NCBI GenBank assembly: GCA_008921705.1
Contig: VFFE01007638.1
Span: 402,933 to 466,932 of the forward strand
DNA length: 64,000 nucleotides
From: Burhinus oedicnemus
Lineage: Eukaryota; Chordata; Aves; Charadriiformes; Burhinidae
Reading direction: 5' to 3'
Shown: piece after piece, positions 12,045-24,900 of the stretch
Layout: each line of letters starts with the position of its first letter
Numbering within the stretch: the stretch's first letter is position 1
Position numbers and translations under genes: made by a program
Notes under the pieces: generated by a model
The model's input: only the letters and a program-made list of their open reading frames with translations
Database searches by the model: none
Told to the model about the DNA's origin: nothing

Positions 12045-15000
12045 TGCTATGTGTTCATTGGTAGACTACACCGTCTTGACATAGCTGATGGTATTATGGT
12101 CCATGTGGAACAGGCCAACAATCCACTAATGTATTCCCTCTGTGGTTCATTACTAGTCCTGAAAATTTGAATCAATATCAAAAAGCTTGCTTTAAAACTA
12201 GAACATTTTGACATATTTCATTTTTTTTCCAAAAGCAATTATTATCATCCTTTGAACTCCCAGGGATCAAATCCTTACTTGGGACTCATTGGAAGTCAAT
12301 AGAAAGACCCCACTGATTTCAGCTGACACACTGTGAGAGAAGTTCAATAACTATTAAAACAATAGTTTTGACCCTGTTTGTCCATAAAAATCACAACTGA
12401 TGAGAGTTAGTAAATATTTATTACTCAAGCTGAATATATTTACATATGTACATATATTCAGAATACAAATATAGTAGCACACACATATGTATATATTTAT
12501 ATACACCTACGCATATTATAGGTTGGAGAACTAGAAATCACTGTGACAATAGTCGGATTCATGTCTTCTTTTAAATATTAAAATAAATTTCCTAGACTGA
12601 TTTTTATTAGGAGCACACTTTGAAAGTTACTGCTACCACTTATCAGTTCATACACCCAACTGTTAGTTCTTAAAACATATATCCCAAAGTAAATGTAAAT
12701 ACAATACCATGGAGTTGGTGCCTCTGAGAACTGTGGTCCCTGGTTATTCTTAGTTGCTAAAGTTAAGGTTATCAGGCTTGATAACAAAGAAAGTTGAGCT
12801 GAAGCAGAAGCAAATATTCTTTTTACCTAGACTCCCTCGCTTGAGCCTTGTGTTTTCATGCTGCTTGCCCCTCTTCAAAGATGGGGAATCTCATCTATGC
12901 CCATTGCTGCTTATCTTTGTTTTCATTTTCCTTTCATCTCTCTCATACATTTGTCAGGATGTCATGCTTATTTGCAGTCCCTTGTGCTCATCTTGGGGGT
13001 TTTTTTCTCTCTGTCTGGCATAGCTGTTACTTGAGCCACTGTTTACTAGTTTTTCTATGCCTCCTACAGACAACTGCACACTTCTTTGTCCCTTTGTTGG
13101 TCACACCGTTCACATACATATGTAAAATGTGCATATATAACATATATATATATTTTGTTTAGCAGTGTTACAAAATATTTATATAGTACTGTTGATTATC
13201 ACCAACATTTTGATTAGAGACTTTCAGGGATACCAGGTGGTTTGGCAGGGACACCTTTTGCAATACTCAGGACATTCTGGAGAAGCTTAATCTTTCTGGT
13301 CAATGTACTTCCTAGAAGTTCAATCTCTTATCAAAGCATTGTTAAAATCCCATTTTTAACAACAATTCACTTAAGGACTTTTTGACATTAAATTAGTGGT
13401 GTCAGATTTTGGATAATTTGACTATCAAATGATGTTTCTTTTATTAATTCAGGAAGGATTCCAAATCTGTCCCAAAGTGCAAGAACTTCATTCATTGTAC
13501 TTTCTCAGTAGCAAAGCCTTTAGTTAATTAGTGTTAAAAAAAATGTGTTGCTAGCATCAAGTAGCTACTAAACACTTGTTCTCACTGTATTCACATTTTG
13601 GGCTCACAGGTGCTTCATATGCCTTATGCTATTTAAGTTTCATTATTTCCTAAGTAAATTGGTGTAGAGACTATATACGTGAATAACCACTGCAAGGAAG
13701 GTAAAGCAGGGTGTGGTACAGATGTAGTCTAAATGAAGTAGAAAAATAAACAAGCCATGAGTCATACAGTTGCTATACTATGTGATGTTAAATATAGCAC
13801 CCAATACTAGGACACTCTGAAAGGACATGGAGAAACACACAGCCGGAAGTTAGAATGTCACAGTACGACAGTGGTTACTTTTGTATTTGCAAATAAATTC
13901 AGTGCCTAGAGACAGAAGCTGTAACCTGCTTTTATTTCAAAGCATCACTGGCCCAGTTTAGTCCTGAGTTGCACAGTTACTGCAGAAGACCTAAGCACAG
14001 ATACCTTTCCCAGTTTCTAACAAAACAGCTGGACTGGTTTTTTGTTTTCTTTTGTTTCAATATCAATCCACCATCAGTAAATAAATATATTAGCATCTCC
14101 TCAGAGAAATTTAGCACACTTCATAATGCAAATGAAGATGGATCTGTAGATGTTCATATTCAGATCTGTAGCCTGAAGTCACACAGTTAGCATCTAACCT
14201 TCTGATTCTGTTTGGTCCTCCATTTCTTCCTTCCATCAGTAGTGCTCCCACACTACTACACACCAGCGCTCCCTTATTGTGAGAACATTTCAAGGTTGAA
14301 CATGAAGAACTGTATACTTATTTTGCTTTTTACACTGCAAGTCATTCTGCTGTTGTCAGGTAGTCTGCTGACCTTGCAGAAAGCAAATGCTTGCTGAGGC
14401 AGATGAGTGATTCGTGTAGTCTTCATACCACTTGACACTCATCTTATAACAATTTAAGTATCTGTCTTATTTCTTATTACTTGTATATAAGTAATTGCAA
14501 ATCAGGACCATATGTCTTATATTAATACTCTAGAATATCAATACTTTACAAAATGTGTATACTATAAATTTCCTAATCAGATTTGGTGCCTCTTCATTTG
14601 TTTTTCTTATATGCTTTCCTAAACATCCATTCTTGGCCATTCTCAGAGACAGGATTTTATGTTAGATAAATCATTGGTCTGTCCAAGTACAGGCATTTTT
14701 TATGTTCCTTAGATACTCAGCAATTTCTTGCATAGCCTTATACTCCAGTAGTCTTCACATCCTATTGTAAGGGTACCAAACAATTGCAGAACTTCTATCC
14801 ATGTCAAAAAACTTAATCAAATAAATTATTTTAAATCAGTAGTGTCCAGAGAGCTTGTTTTTTCTACAAGAAATGTTACTAGGGTAATCTTCTGATCAGT
14901 GTATTTCTCTATTATTTTGTGCTAGTATATTACACAAAGTTAAACTCTGTACGTTGGAGGGGTGGCAATAAGAAGAAAGACAAAACTGTAAAATGAAGTG

Positions 15001-17793
15001 GAAAATCATTAGTATGGGAGAAGTTTTCTCCAATTTTTGCCTGATTAAGATATTTTTATGAATTAAACGTGGAATGTTTGTATTTTTTCTTAAAAGTGCT
15101 GTATAAGCATTGTGTATATAATTTTCTTTGAGGCTGCCTACTAAAAACATTATCTGTGACTTTATTGTTAGTAGCCAAAATATATTGCTCCACTGCTATA
15201 ACACAAAGTAAGCTTTTACTTTATTACTTCACCACATTAATTAATTTATTAAATATTAATGATGAAAAAGCCATTCAAGTGATGTTATATAGACAGCTTC
15301 AGCATCGCTAACATGTTATTACCCCATTTATCAGCAGCTATGCATAAGATGTACGAAGCAATATAACTGGTAGATGAGATATGTTCATACCATGTGTTGT
15401 TAATCTAGTTAATGGAATAACAAATACATAGTTGGCTCTATTAGATGTGCGACTTAACAATATACAGTTACGTTGAAATATTTTATCTTCCACAGACAGG
15501 ATGATTACACTATCTTTTTGATCTCAGATAAAGAATGGAGCATGAATAAAAATCTTTTTATAATTATAATTATGCCACATACTATTTGCCATCCAAAACT
15601 TCGCACTGACAAAAGCTCTATACTGAAACAAATACACTTCTTTTTAGGTAAATATTTTGTAAGATTATATTAAAAGTAATTAAATCTTTAAAATAATTTA
15701 TAACTCTTTGCATATTGAATTTTACTTAACCTCCTTTAAATTTTGTCTTCCTTTTGTTACCATTTATTGTAGTGCATCAATATGAATTGTCATCTTCCTT
15801 CTGTTCCCCTGAAATAAACTCAATAAAATGTCAATCTTCTGAGCTGAAACTTTACTTGAATGTCAATTTTAGAAGTCAAAATTTGTTTTTCTAACTTCAG
15901 TATGTCATGGTTATTGTCCTAAACCTTGGAGGCTGGAGATTTAAACTCTGCTGTGTTTTTTATTCATTGTACTTCTTGTACTTCCCTAAACCCTGATCAT
16001 TTCTTTTCCTTTACCACTATTGTCTCTAGTTAGTTTTAAAAGTGATATATTTATGAAGCTATGATTTATAAAGTAACATTTTCTATTAAACAAACATGCT
16101 AATATTTTATTTGTTCTTTTAATAATTTAAACCATAAGCGGTCAACATTATTACATGGAAAATTTGATGTTTAAGATTTCAGATTGCAACAATCCTTTTG
16201 AAAGCTCCTTCAAAACTTTAAATAATTTAAGCAAATTAACCATTCAAAGGGAATATCAAAATCAATGCTGTAAATATTTTAAAGGTAGTTTTTTGTTCTA
16301 CATATTCCAACTAATTACTTCTGCTTATCGTATTTTCTACTGGAATATTGCATGTATTTATAATGTGACATGTTTATTAAAAAGGTATCTGCATCCTGCA
16401 GTGTAATAAACCTAATCACAAGATGTGGGTGTGTATTTGTCAAAGCACTGTTTTGTTTTCTAAACTACATTGTCTATAATTTCAGATTCTTTTACTTTAA
16501 TTGGAATATTATTTGTGCGTCAATATCACTCTGATTAATATTCTTTTATAGTACTAGTAATACACTTTATAACACTTTTTCAAATAGGCACATTAAACTC
16601 TTATGTTCTTACTTCTGGGGGAGCGTCAACATGCATGAAATGGAGAGTTAGTACAAACATGGGTTTGAACATTTTAGTAGGGGTCTTATTTCTAAAAGGA
16701 ATAGTTAATATAATGTAGGAAACATGCAGTGGCAGAATTATGCTTCTGTTCTATAATTTTTTTAAAAAACTTCACAAGGAGTGAACAAAAAACTTAACAT
16801 TAACAAGAGATTAATTCCAAAATCATCCATTTTATTTTGTCCTATAAATCATATGCTCTGTCACATATTACATCAAACATATTCATATTTTCAACCCACA
16901 TGGAGAAATGAGAATGTGGAGAACCCGTGAAATACCATGCACCTTTTCTGAAAATAGATAGATTTTCAAGAAAACTTTTATTTAGACTGGGTGGTTTTTT
17001 CACTTGGATTTGAAATATGGCCTGTGGCAGGAGTAGTGGTGTTGTCAACACGTTGTTTTTTGTTGCCAGAAGAAGTTGTGCTGAAGGACTGTATTCTACT
17101 TTGACTGGTTACTGAATAAAGTGCGTAAACACAGTAACTTGAAATTCATCTAGGGTCTCCCTCTTTTTCTCTGTTTCTGTTTCTTTCCGGGTTTTTTTTT
17201 GCTTCTTTGCCACACAATCTTGTCACTTTTTTCCCCACTACCATTGCTTCCTAGTCTGATAATTAAGATAAAATTTTACAAGGAATTTTTTAAATCTTTG
17301 TGAAAGGAAGAAAGGGTAGGACTCAGGTCTTCTCCTTCCCTTATGAGCATTGTAATTAAAGTGTTACATATAGACTAATTCTTTACCTTTATTCTGAACA
17401 CAAGTAGATATTTCCAATATGTTTTGTGGACACATAACCCGCATTGTTATATAAGACGTGACTTGAACGTGCCGTCCATGACTGTTCTGCTGGCACCTAC
17501 TGCGAAGATCTTAATTGGTCTTAGAGTCATATAGGGAACAATTTGCTCAGATTTATGAAGATCATGTCAGTCTTAAGCATGTGCATCAGGTGATCTTGAG
17601 ATACCTGAGAAATTTTCCCATGGAAGAGATTAAATTATGGAAGTTGGGATTTTCCTAGTGTTTTACATTCTGCTTGAAGTCCACTATAGAAACTTAAATC
17701 TCATGTTGATTTGGATCTAACTCTGTAGAGTTATTTGCAATGCCAGTCATTGCAATGCATTTCCAAAATAATTCTCTGTCACAGCATAACGGA
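12045..17793. other. Long AT-rich stretch without recognised gene
   Basis: Contains TA-rich simple sequence at about 12425-12510 and 13110-13160, a possible ancient amniote repeat at about 12268-12335 (motif GGAAGTCAATAGAAAGACCC), and a possible MIR/L2-like snippet at 14161-14200 (AAGTCACACAGTTAG). The rest shows nothing I can name. Open frames are all below 105 codons. Confidence 0.55.
12268..12335. repeat. Possible ancient amniote interspersed repeat
   Basis: The phrase 'GGACTCATTGGAAGTCAATAG' split by 'AAAGACCCCACTGATTTCAG' resembles the widespread old reptile/bird repeat built around 'TTGACTTCAATGGGA'. It is short and diverged. Confidence 0.3.
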
Positions 17794-18570
17794 ACCACAG
17801 AATGATTGAGGCTGGAAGGGATCTCTGGAGATCATCTGGTCCAATCCCCCTGCTCAAACAGGGACACCTAGAGCCAGTTGCCCAGGACCGTGTCTGGATG
17901 TTCTTTTAGTATCTCCAAGGACAGGGACTCCACAACTTCCCTGATCAACCTGTGCCAGGGTTCAGTCATGCTCGTGGTAAAAACGTTATTTCCTAATGTT
18001 CAGAGGGAATCTGCTGTGTTTCAGTTTGTGCCCATTGACTCTTGTCCTCTCACTTAGCACCATGGAAAAGAGCCTGGCTCCCTCCTCTTTCACTATCTCT
18101 TCAGGTATCTATGTACATTGGTAAGATCCCCTCTGAGCCATAAATGTCAAAAGCCTTTCTGAAGACGGGGCAGACAATATTCACTGCTCTCTCCTCATCT
18201 ACCAGGCCAGTTGCTTCCTCATAGAAGTTTATCAAGTTGGTCAAGCATGACTTCCCCTTGGTGAAGCCACGCTGACTAGTCCTCATGATTTTCTTATTGT
18301 TAATGTGCCTGGCAATAGTTTCCAGGATTAGCTGCTCCATCATCTTCCCATGGTTCGAGGTGAAGCTGACTGGCCTGTAGTTCCCTGGGTCCTCCTTGTT
18401 GCCCTGCTCAAAATTGGGGTGACATTTGCTTTCATCTAGTCTTTGAGCACTTCTTTCATTCACTATGATCAATCAAAGATTATTGAAAGTGGCCTTGCAA
18501 TAACATCTGCTAGCTTCCTTGGGACTCACGAGTGCATCCCAACAGGGCCCATGGACTTAATTACTGGCTC
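17794..18570 (-). mobile_element. CR1 LINE with internal deletion
   Basis: The 3' tail side is at 17794 (CCACAGAATGATTGAGGCTGG on the plus strand). Reading up the minus strand, the 3' coding end runs to about 18140. The sequence then jumps straight into the upstream reverse transcriptase region: the open minus frame 18101-18472 reads GNYRPVSFTSNHGKMMEQLILE and SQRGFTKGKSCLTNLI (cited in part). The catalytic FADD part and the SGVPQG block are missing, so roughly 1 kb of ORF2 was lost. The 5' break is near 18550-18570. Confidence 0.9.
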
Positions 18571-19787
18571 CTAAATAGACGATAACCTACTGGCTGGGTA
18601 TTCCCCTAACAGATGAGAGCACCTGCTTGATGTCCCTACTCCGTCACTTTTGTGCACATAAGACGACTATCCTAATTAGGCTATTTGGGTTGGGATTACT
18701 GGTCTTTGAACTTTTTCTCCTCTGTATAAAAATTTTGAATATTCACTGAAGTAGGGACCTGAACATGAAACTTTCATTTCCCAGCTGTGTGCCCTAGCCT
18801 CTAAGGCTTTAGTGCCATTTTTTCTCACCAGCTGAATTAATAATTTATTACTACAAAGTGGAACAGCTCCAAGAGGAAAGATAAAGGCTGGACAATATTC
18901 TCTCTTGGTAAAGCTATTAATCTCAAATTAAAAGTGTCCAACTTCTAACTACTCACTGTTCTGAAGCTACAAGGAATCAAAGATGGACCAGGTTCCCTTC
19001 CACTGTCTTTTTCACTGTCACTTCAGTGATCAGTACAGGTATGCAGACATAAAAAATGTAGTTTTGCTTAATTAATAAATTTTGATTAAAAAATTTAATT
19101 ATTCTGCAACTGAAACTAAACCATCAAAATAGATGTAATGAATTCCATGGCAGATTGAAATGAATATTTATTCTTTTCATATTCTATTCATATAATGTTG
19201 CATATTGCATAAGCTTGTGTTTCATCATTCTGTGTGAAGTCCTATAGGTTTTCTGCTGCCACACCTCTCCTTATGAATGCCCTGCCCGTAACCAAATACT
19301 GTAATCTGGAGTACCACATGTTTCTGATGAGTAGAGCACAAGGATGTCTTCACTTGCCTTTTTATTTTTACTGATGTTTGTTCCTCTGAAAATAATGTTT
19401 TCTTCCTTTGCAATATGTTAATATTGTTTCCACAGGTCAATCCTCACACACTTCCTGTCAGAGCTGTCATTAATCAGCTATTCTTCTATCTGGCTTCGAG
19501 CAGTTGACTGTTCTGTTCTAAAAGTAGCACCCCCTGTATAACCATGCTCTTAGTTTTCAGTGTCATCTTGAATTCTAGTCCCTTCCTCCAAAATGCTGAC
19601 AGTTGTGTAGTCCAGTAATGAAAAAAAAGTATCTCTATCCATACTGACTAATTAAAAATATTACAGTATGCTGGCCCTAGACAATACCTTGTAGCTTTAC
19701 ACTGTATATCTTGGCCATGTTTCTCTAACTGACTTGCAAGACATTTATGAGCTAATGTATTGTCTGAATTGCTTAATTTGAAGACTG
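18571..19787. other. AT-rich stretch without recognised gene
   Basis: No family was recognised. The first 60-100 bases may still be a degraded extension of the neighbouring CR1 (GATGAGAGCACCTGCTTGATG). The remainder is single-copy-looking DNA. Confidence 0.5.
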
Positions 19788-20435
19788 AAAGCTCACTACC
19801 CTGGACTTCAGGAGGGCAGACTTTGGCCTCTTCAGGGATGTGCTTGGTAGAGTACCATGGGATAAAACCCTGGAGGGAAGAGGGGCCCAAGAAAGCTGGT
19901 TAATATTCAAGGATCACCTCCTCCAAGCTCATCCCAACAATGAAGAAGTTGGGTGAACATACCAGGAGGCTTGCATGGATGAACAAGGAGCTCTTGGATA
20001 ATCTCAAACAGAAGAAGGAAACCTACAGAGGGTAGAAGCAAGGACAGGTAGCCTGGGAGGAATACAGAGAAGTTGTACAAGCGACCAGGGATGAGGTTAA
20101 GAAAGCTAAAGCCCAGATAGAGTCAAATCTGGCCAGGGACATCAAGGGCAACAACAAAGGCTTCTATAAGTATGTCAGTGATAAAAGGGGAAGTGTGGGC
20201 CCTCTCCAGAAGGAAACGGGAGACCTGGTCACCTGGGATATGGAGAAGGCTGAGGTACTCAAAGACTTTTTGCCTCAGTCTTCACCGGCAAGGGCTCTAG
20301 CTACACTGCCCAAGTCACAGAAGGCAAAGGCAGGGACTGGGAGAATGAGGTACCACCCACTGTAGGAGAAGATCATGCTCGAGACCATCTGAGGAACCTG
20401 AAGGTGCACAAATCCATGGGACCTGATGAGGTACA

Positions 20436-20744
20436 TTGTGTGTCTTGAAGAAACTGGTGGATGAAGTTGCCAAGCCACTATCCATCATAGTTGAGAAATT
20501 GTGGCAGTCTGGTAAAGTTCCCACTGACTGGAAAAGGATAAGCATAAACCCCATTTTTAAAACAGAAAAAAAGGAAGACCCAGGAAACTACAGGCCAGTC
20601 AGTCTCACCTCTGCCCAGCAAGATCATGGATCAGATCCTCCTGGAAACTCTGTAAGGCACATGGAAAATAAGGAGGTGCTCAGTGACAGCCACCATGGCT
20701 TCAGTAAGGGCAAATTGTGCCTGACAAATTTGGTGACCTTCTAA
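20436..20744 (+). pseudogene. CR1 ORF2 fragment, N-terminal reverse transcriptase
   Basis: This open segment of 102 codons covers the start of the reverse transcriptase: WKRISINPIFKTEKKEDPG, then NYRPVSLTS, and near the end the GFSKGKLCLTNL block that precedes the first catalytic region. The methionine at 20436 is incidental; the reading frame of the original ORF2 ran in from upstream and is interrupted there. After 20744 the frame stops (TAA in place of a tyrosine-type codon in 'VTF*D'). A full CR1 ORF2 is about 900-1000 residues, so this is roughly a tenth of it. It is not expected to make a working protein. Confidence 0.85.
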
Positions 20745-20936
20745 GACGGCATTACAGCGTTGGTGGATACGGGGAGAGCAATAGATGTCACCTATGTGGA
20801 CTTGTGCAAGGCATTTGACACTGTCTCACATGACATCCTTGTCTCTAAATTAGAGAGACATAGATTTGACCAGTGGACCACTTGGTGGATAAGGAACTGA
20901 CTGGATGGCCGCACTCAAAGAGTTGCAGTCAACAGC

Positions 20937-21224
20937 TTGATGTCCAAGTGGCAAGCAGTGATAGCTGGTGTTCCTCAGGGGTCGGTACTGGGACTGGTAT
21001 TATTTAACATCTTTGTTGGCAAGATGGACAGTGGGACTGAGTGCACCCTCAGCAAGATTGTTGATGACACTAAGCTGTGTGGTGCAGTTGACACACTGGA
21101 AGGAAAGGATGCCATGCAGAGGGACCTGGACAAGCTTGAGAAGTGGGCCCTTATGGACCTCATGAGGTTCAACAAGGCCAAGTGCAGGGTCCTGCACATG
21201 GGTCAGGGCAATCCCAAGCAATAA
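20937..21224 (+). pseudogene. CR1 ORF2 fragment, reverse transcriptase palm with IVDD
   Basis: This 95-codon segment holds the GVPQGSVLG block (about residues 11-19), LFNIF, and the catalytic motif written [11 protein letters not shown] at about residues 40-50, where other copies have FADDTK. Both catalytic aspartates remain. It continues to [18 protein letters not shown] and then ends at TAA. In other CR1 copies the peptide continues with a K/H-Y-R-L stretch, so the stop is premature for the family. The identical stop is present at the same point in the copy at 48.5 kb. Confidence 0.88.
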
Positions 21225-21272
21225 TACAGGCTGGGCAGAGAATGGATCGAGAGCAGCCCTGAGGAGAGGGAC

Positions 21273-21767
21273 TTGGGAGTGTTGGTGGATGAGAAGCTCA
21301 ACATGAGCTGGCAATGTACACGTGCAGCCCAGAAAGCAAAGCGTATCCTGGGCTGCACCAAAAGAAACGTGGCCAGCAGGTCAGGGGAGGCGATTCTACC
21401 CCTCTACTCTGCTCTCGTGAGACCCCACCTAGTGTACTCTGTCCAGCTCTGGAGTCCCCAACAGGACATGGACGTGTTGGAGCAAGTCCAGAGCAGGGCT
21501 GTGAAGATGATCAGAGGGCTGGAACACCACTCATATGAAGACAGGCTGAGAGAGTTGGGGTTGTGGAGCCTGGACAAGAGAAGGCTCCAGGGAGACCTTA
21601 CAGCAGCCTTCCAGTACATAAAGAGGGCCTACAGGAAAGATGGGGAGGGAGTCTTTATCAGGGAGTATAGTGGTAGGACAAGGGGTAACGGTTTTAAGCT
21701 GAAAGAGGGTAGATTTAGATTAGATATTAGGAAGAAATTTTTTACTGTGAGGGTGGTGAGACACTGA
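21273..21767 (+). pseudogene. CR1 ORF2 fragment, C-terminal region
   Basis: This 164-codon segment is the region after the reverse transcriptase core. It contains GVLVDEKLNMSWQC, ILGCTKRNVASRS, the [10 protein letters not shown] block, and SYEDRLRELGLWSLDKRRLQ. The PQQDMDVLE stretch is two residues shorter than the PQHRKDMDLLE form seen in other copies, a difference shared with the copy at 48.7 kb. A TGA replaces the usual tryptophan codon just before NRLPRE. The natural end would be about 30 codons further on. Confidence 0.88.
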
Positions 21768-21944
21768 AACAGGCTGCCCAGAGAAATTATGGATACCCCA
21801 TCCCTAGAAGTGATTGAGGCCAGGTTGGATGGGGCTTTGAGCAACCTGGTCCAGTAGGAGGTGTCCCTGCCTATGGCAGGGAGGTTGGAACTAGATGATC
21901 TTTTATGTCCCTTCCAACCCAAACCATTCTGTGATTCTATGATT

Positions 21945-24900
21945 AAAAAGGGTGTGTGTTTGGGCATGTGGCTCCAGCATGAGAATACTCTTCAAATCCA
22001 TAAAAGCTACCTGCAAATACAATAACTTGCACCCTGTATACAGGATGAACTACATAAGAGATAGTGAAGTAAGTTACTTATAAATAAATTTTTCTAATGA
22101 CTAGGAGAGCATTACTAAAGTCCATAGCAAATCTGTGGAGTCACTAACACTGGAGTCTTTACAGGACAGGTATCTGTCAGGAGTGCCGTGGGTATAATTG
22201 TACTTATGTTCGAGTAGATAAATTGGCATGTAAAGGGAGAATGAAGTTAAACGCATCTCAAAAAGGGAATCAATGAAGGTGAATATAAATTCTTTTCATC
22301 AAAAGACATTCCCAGGACCTGTTCTTCTTTTTCACCTGAATAACCTAATTGCTTGAATACATTTTACACTTTGACAGCATTTTTTCCCAGGTAGAGGACT
22401 TTACTGGCATGTAAATGAGGTTAAATACATCTTTACTTATTTATTTATTTCCTCCTGTACCAGTAATATTTTCAGTATGTTCCTGTCCAGTGAAAAGCTC
22501 TTTGAAATGTTGTTTTTTTAATTCTTAATTGGGGGAAATCTGTAGATTGAGAGCAGCAAATAGGGGCGAAATGAAGATGTGTCTTGATGGAGGGCAAGTT
22601 TGGAAACTGGGATTTAGACTGCATCAATAAGGGAATTATGCACTGAGCTTGCAATTTATTTAGCTTTTTGAGGGGTTAATTTGTACAGAAAAAAGGTTCT
22701 ACGCTATTATTATTTAAGTGCTCTGTGTATTCTACTTCATCAATTTCTAAGAAATCAGAAAGAAAAGGATGAGAATAATGAAGCAAGCTAAATATGATAA
22801 AAGCTAGCAGAAATCCTCAAGATTGGAGGACTTCTCTCTCCCCTACTGACAGATATTTTTTCTAAATTATTATTTTGCTGAAGTGATGCTGCAATACAGC
22901 ACAGCTGAAAACAGTTTGTGCAATGGATAATTTTAAATGAATAATCTTCTGTAGATGCAAAGTAATCAACCCATTTCTTCAAGAAATATATTTAGAACTT
23001 AATAGAAATGATCATTTAAGGTAACGTGTTGAACTGCAGAAAAGAATATAATTGCTAATAACTTAGAGTATTTTAAAAAACCTTCTAAAAATATATAACA
23101 TTCCTTACATAAAGTACAAAAAATATTTTTGGTATTTTTTGTATAACCATATTTGTTTCATCTGTTTGACATGCTTCTGTAATTTTCACAATTCCCCTGC
23201 TAAATTTAAGGCAGTATCAGGGCATAAATACATAATGTGGACAAAATGTCAGGGTGAACAATAGTGTATTATATCAAAGTCAGGTTTGCCCCACTTTGCC
23301 AGGTATTTATGACACCAAGGTTTGATTAGCACAGCACTGAAAACTAAGTTACCAGCCGTAAAAAGTGTCAGCTGGCACTAAAAAAGCAGACTCCTGAACA
23401 AATTGAGCCACAGTGAACATAGCTGTGCAATGTATATGGAATCCAGCTCATTTTCTTAATTTGTAAATTCTTTCTTGAAGCTGTCTTTACCTTATGGTTG
23501 TGTCTTCTCTTAACCTCTTATAGCTTCTAGAGGTGCAGATATTAGCTGACACAATTAATCTTGTAAGCTCAATGGAAAGTAGATTGAACTGTAATTTGCT
23601 ATTTATTGCTAATAGTGATTTAATATAAAATTAAGAATTTACTAATGCTTCACGTTTCTTAAGGTTTTTTGTAGTGATATACATGAATGGATTATTATAC
23701 ATGAAACAAGGTGTTATCCACCCATAGACTTCTAACTTCATCACATTTTGAAATACGTGTAAAAAATCATTTTGCTGAGATTGATACAATAGCTACTTTA
23801 CCATTCAGGGGGGAAAAAAGAGGAAAAAATGTATTTCTACTTAAGATCTGCAGGGTGTAGTATAGAGAGGTGTGGGGAGAGGAGATGAAAGAAGTCTGTA
23901 AAACTTGTCTAGTACATAGGGCTTGTGGGCACAGACACCAGTGTAAGTGCACGAAGACAGACAGAACCTTTCACTTCCCATTCCTGGTCAGGATAGAGCA
24001 GCACGATGGCTCTCCTTGTATGCAGTGACAGCAAGGCCTTGCCAAACCCTCTTCTCAGAGGGAAACAAACATTTCTTCAGATCATGCTTCTCTTTTCTGA
24101 CACTGTCCAGAAGAGCTTGCAAGCCACAAAGAGGTGTGAAAACTATGTCCTCTTCTGTGGTGACAGAGTGGCCTTGCTATGGCTCCTGGAGTGCCAGCAA
24201 ACCTTGCTCCGGCCAGGAACACATCCCCACATGGTGGCTGCCAGAATGTGCATGTCTATGTGACTCAAGAACACAGTGGACTCAGCAGACCTTACAGAAA
24301 AGCAGCAAAATTAGCTCAAAAGAAGCTTTCAGATAAAAAACACAGGCTACAGTTCATCAATTCATTCAACATACACATGACAGATAAAGCAAATTAGTGT
24401 GGGAAAGCCAGTGTTCAATTAGTTTTGTTATGTGGACATTTAACCTGTACTCAAATTTGAATGCTTTACATTTTTTTGCTATAAGACCTTCATGGAGTGG
24501 GTGTTCAACAAATCAGACAAGTGTTGTTTAGCTCAAATTTACTTTAATATTATGATTTTCATTGAAGGAAAGTTTAGCTGGCTTACTTAGGCATTTGAGT
24601 TCATGCAGTGCCTAATGCTTCAGACAGAAACTTCTCTGGTTCACAAAAGTCATGTGAGAGGACTGGCTTGGTAGAATTTTGTCTCTGCTGATCATACAGT
24701 AGATATACACATCTCCTGCATTAAAACATTTGAAAAAGCATATAAGCGTATGTTTCTGGAGGAGCTTGATTTGATAGGGATATTCAGACCTCTCTTTCTT
24801 TATTCCAGTTGATTTGGTTTCTGTCAAACACAGTGAAGGAAAGGTAACTTTCTGCATCGTAACCTAATGATTAGAAAATTCACCCCATCCCTGAAATAGT

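Larger units (their letters stand above)
19788..21944 (+). mobile_element. CR1 LINE, linker plus reverse transcriptase to 3' tail
   Basis: About 2.16 kb of ORF2 from the segment between endonuclease and reverse transcriptase (TLDFRRADFGL-type start) to the octamer tail ATTCTGTGATTCTATGATT. Open pieces follow in order at 20436-20744, 20937-21224 and 21273-21767. The catalytic block near 21055 reads IVDD, so both aspartates survive. An in-frame TAA follows GNPKQ near 21220, and a TGA replaces a tryptophan codon near 21765 (VRH*NRL). It closely matches the copy at 47170-49848, including that TAA. Confidence 0.95.
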
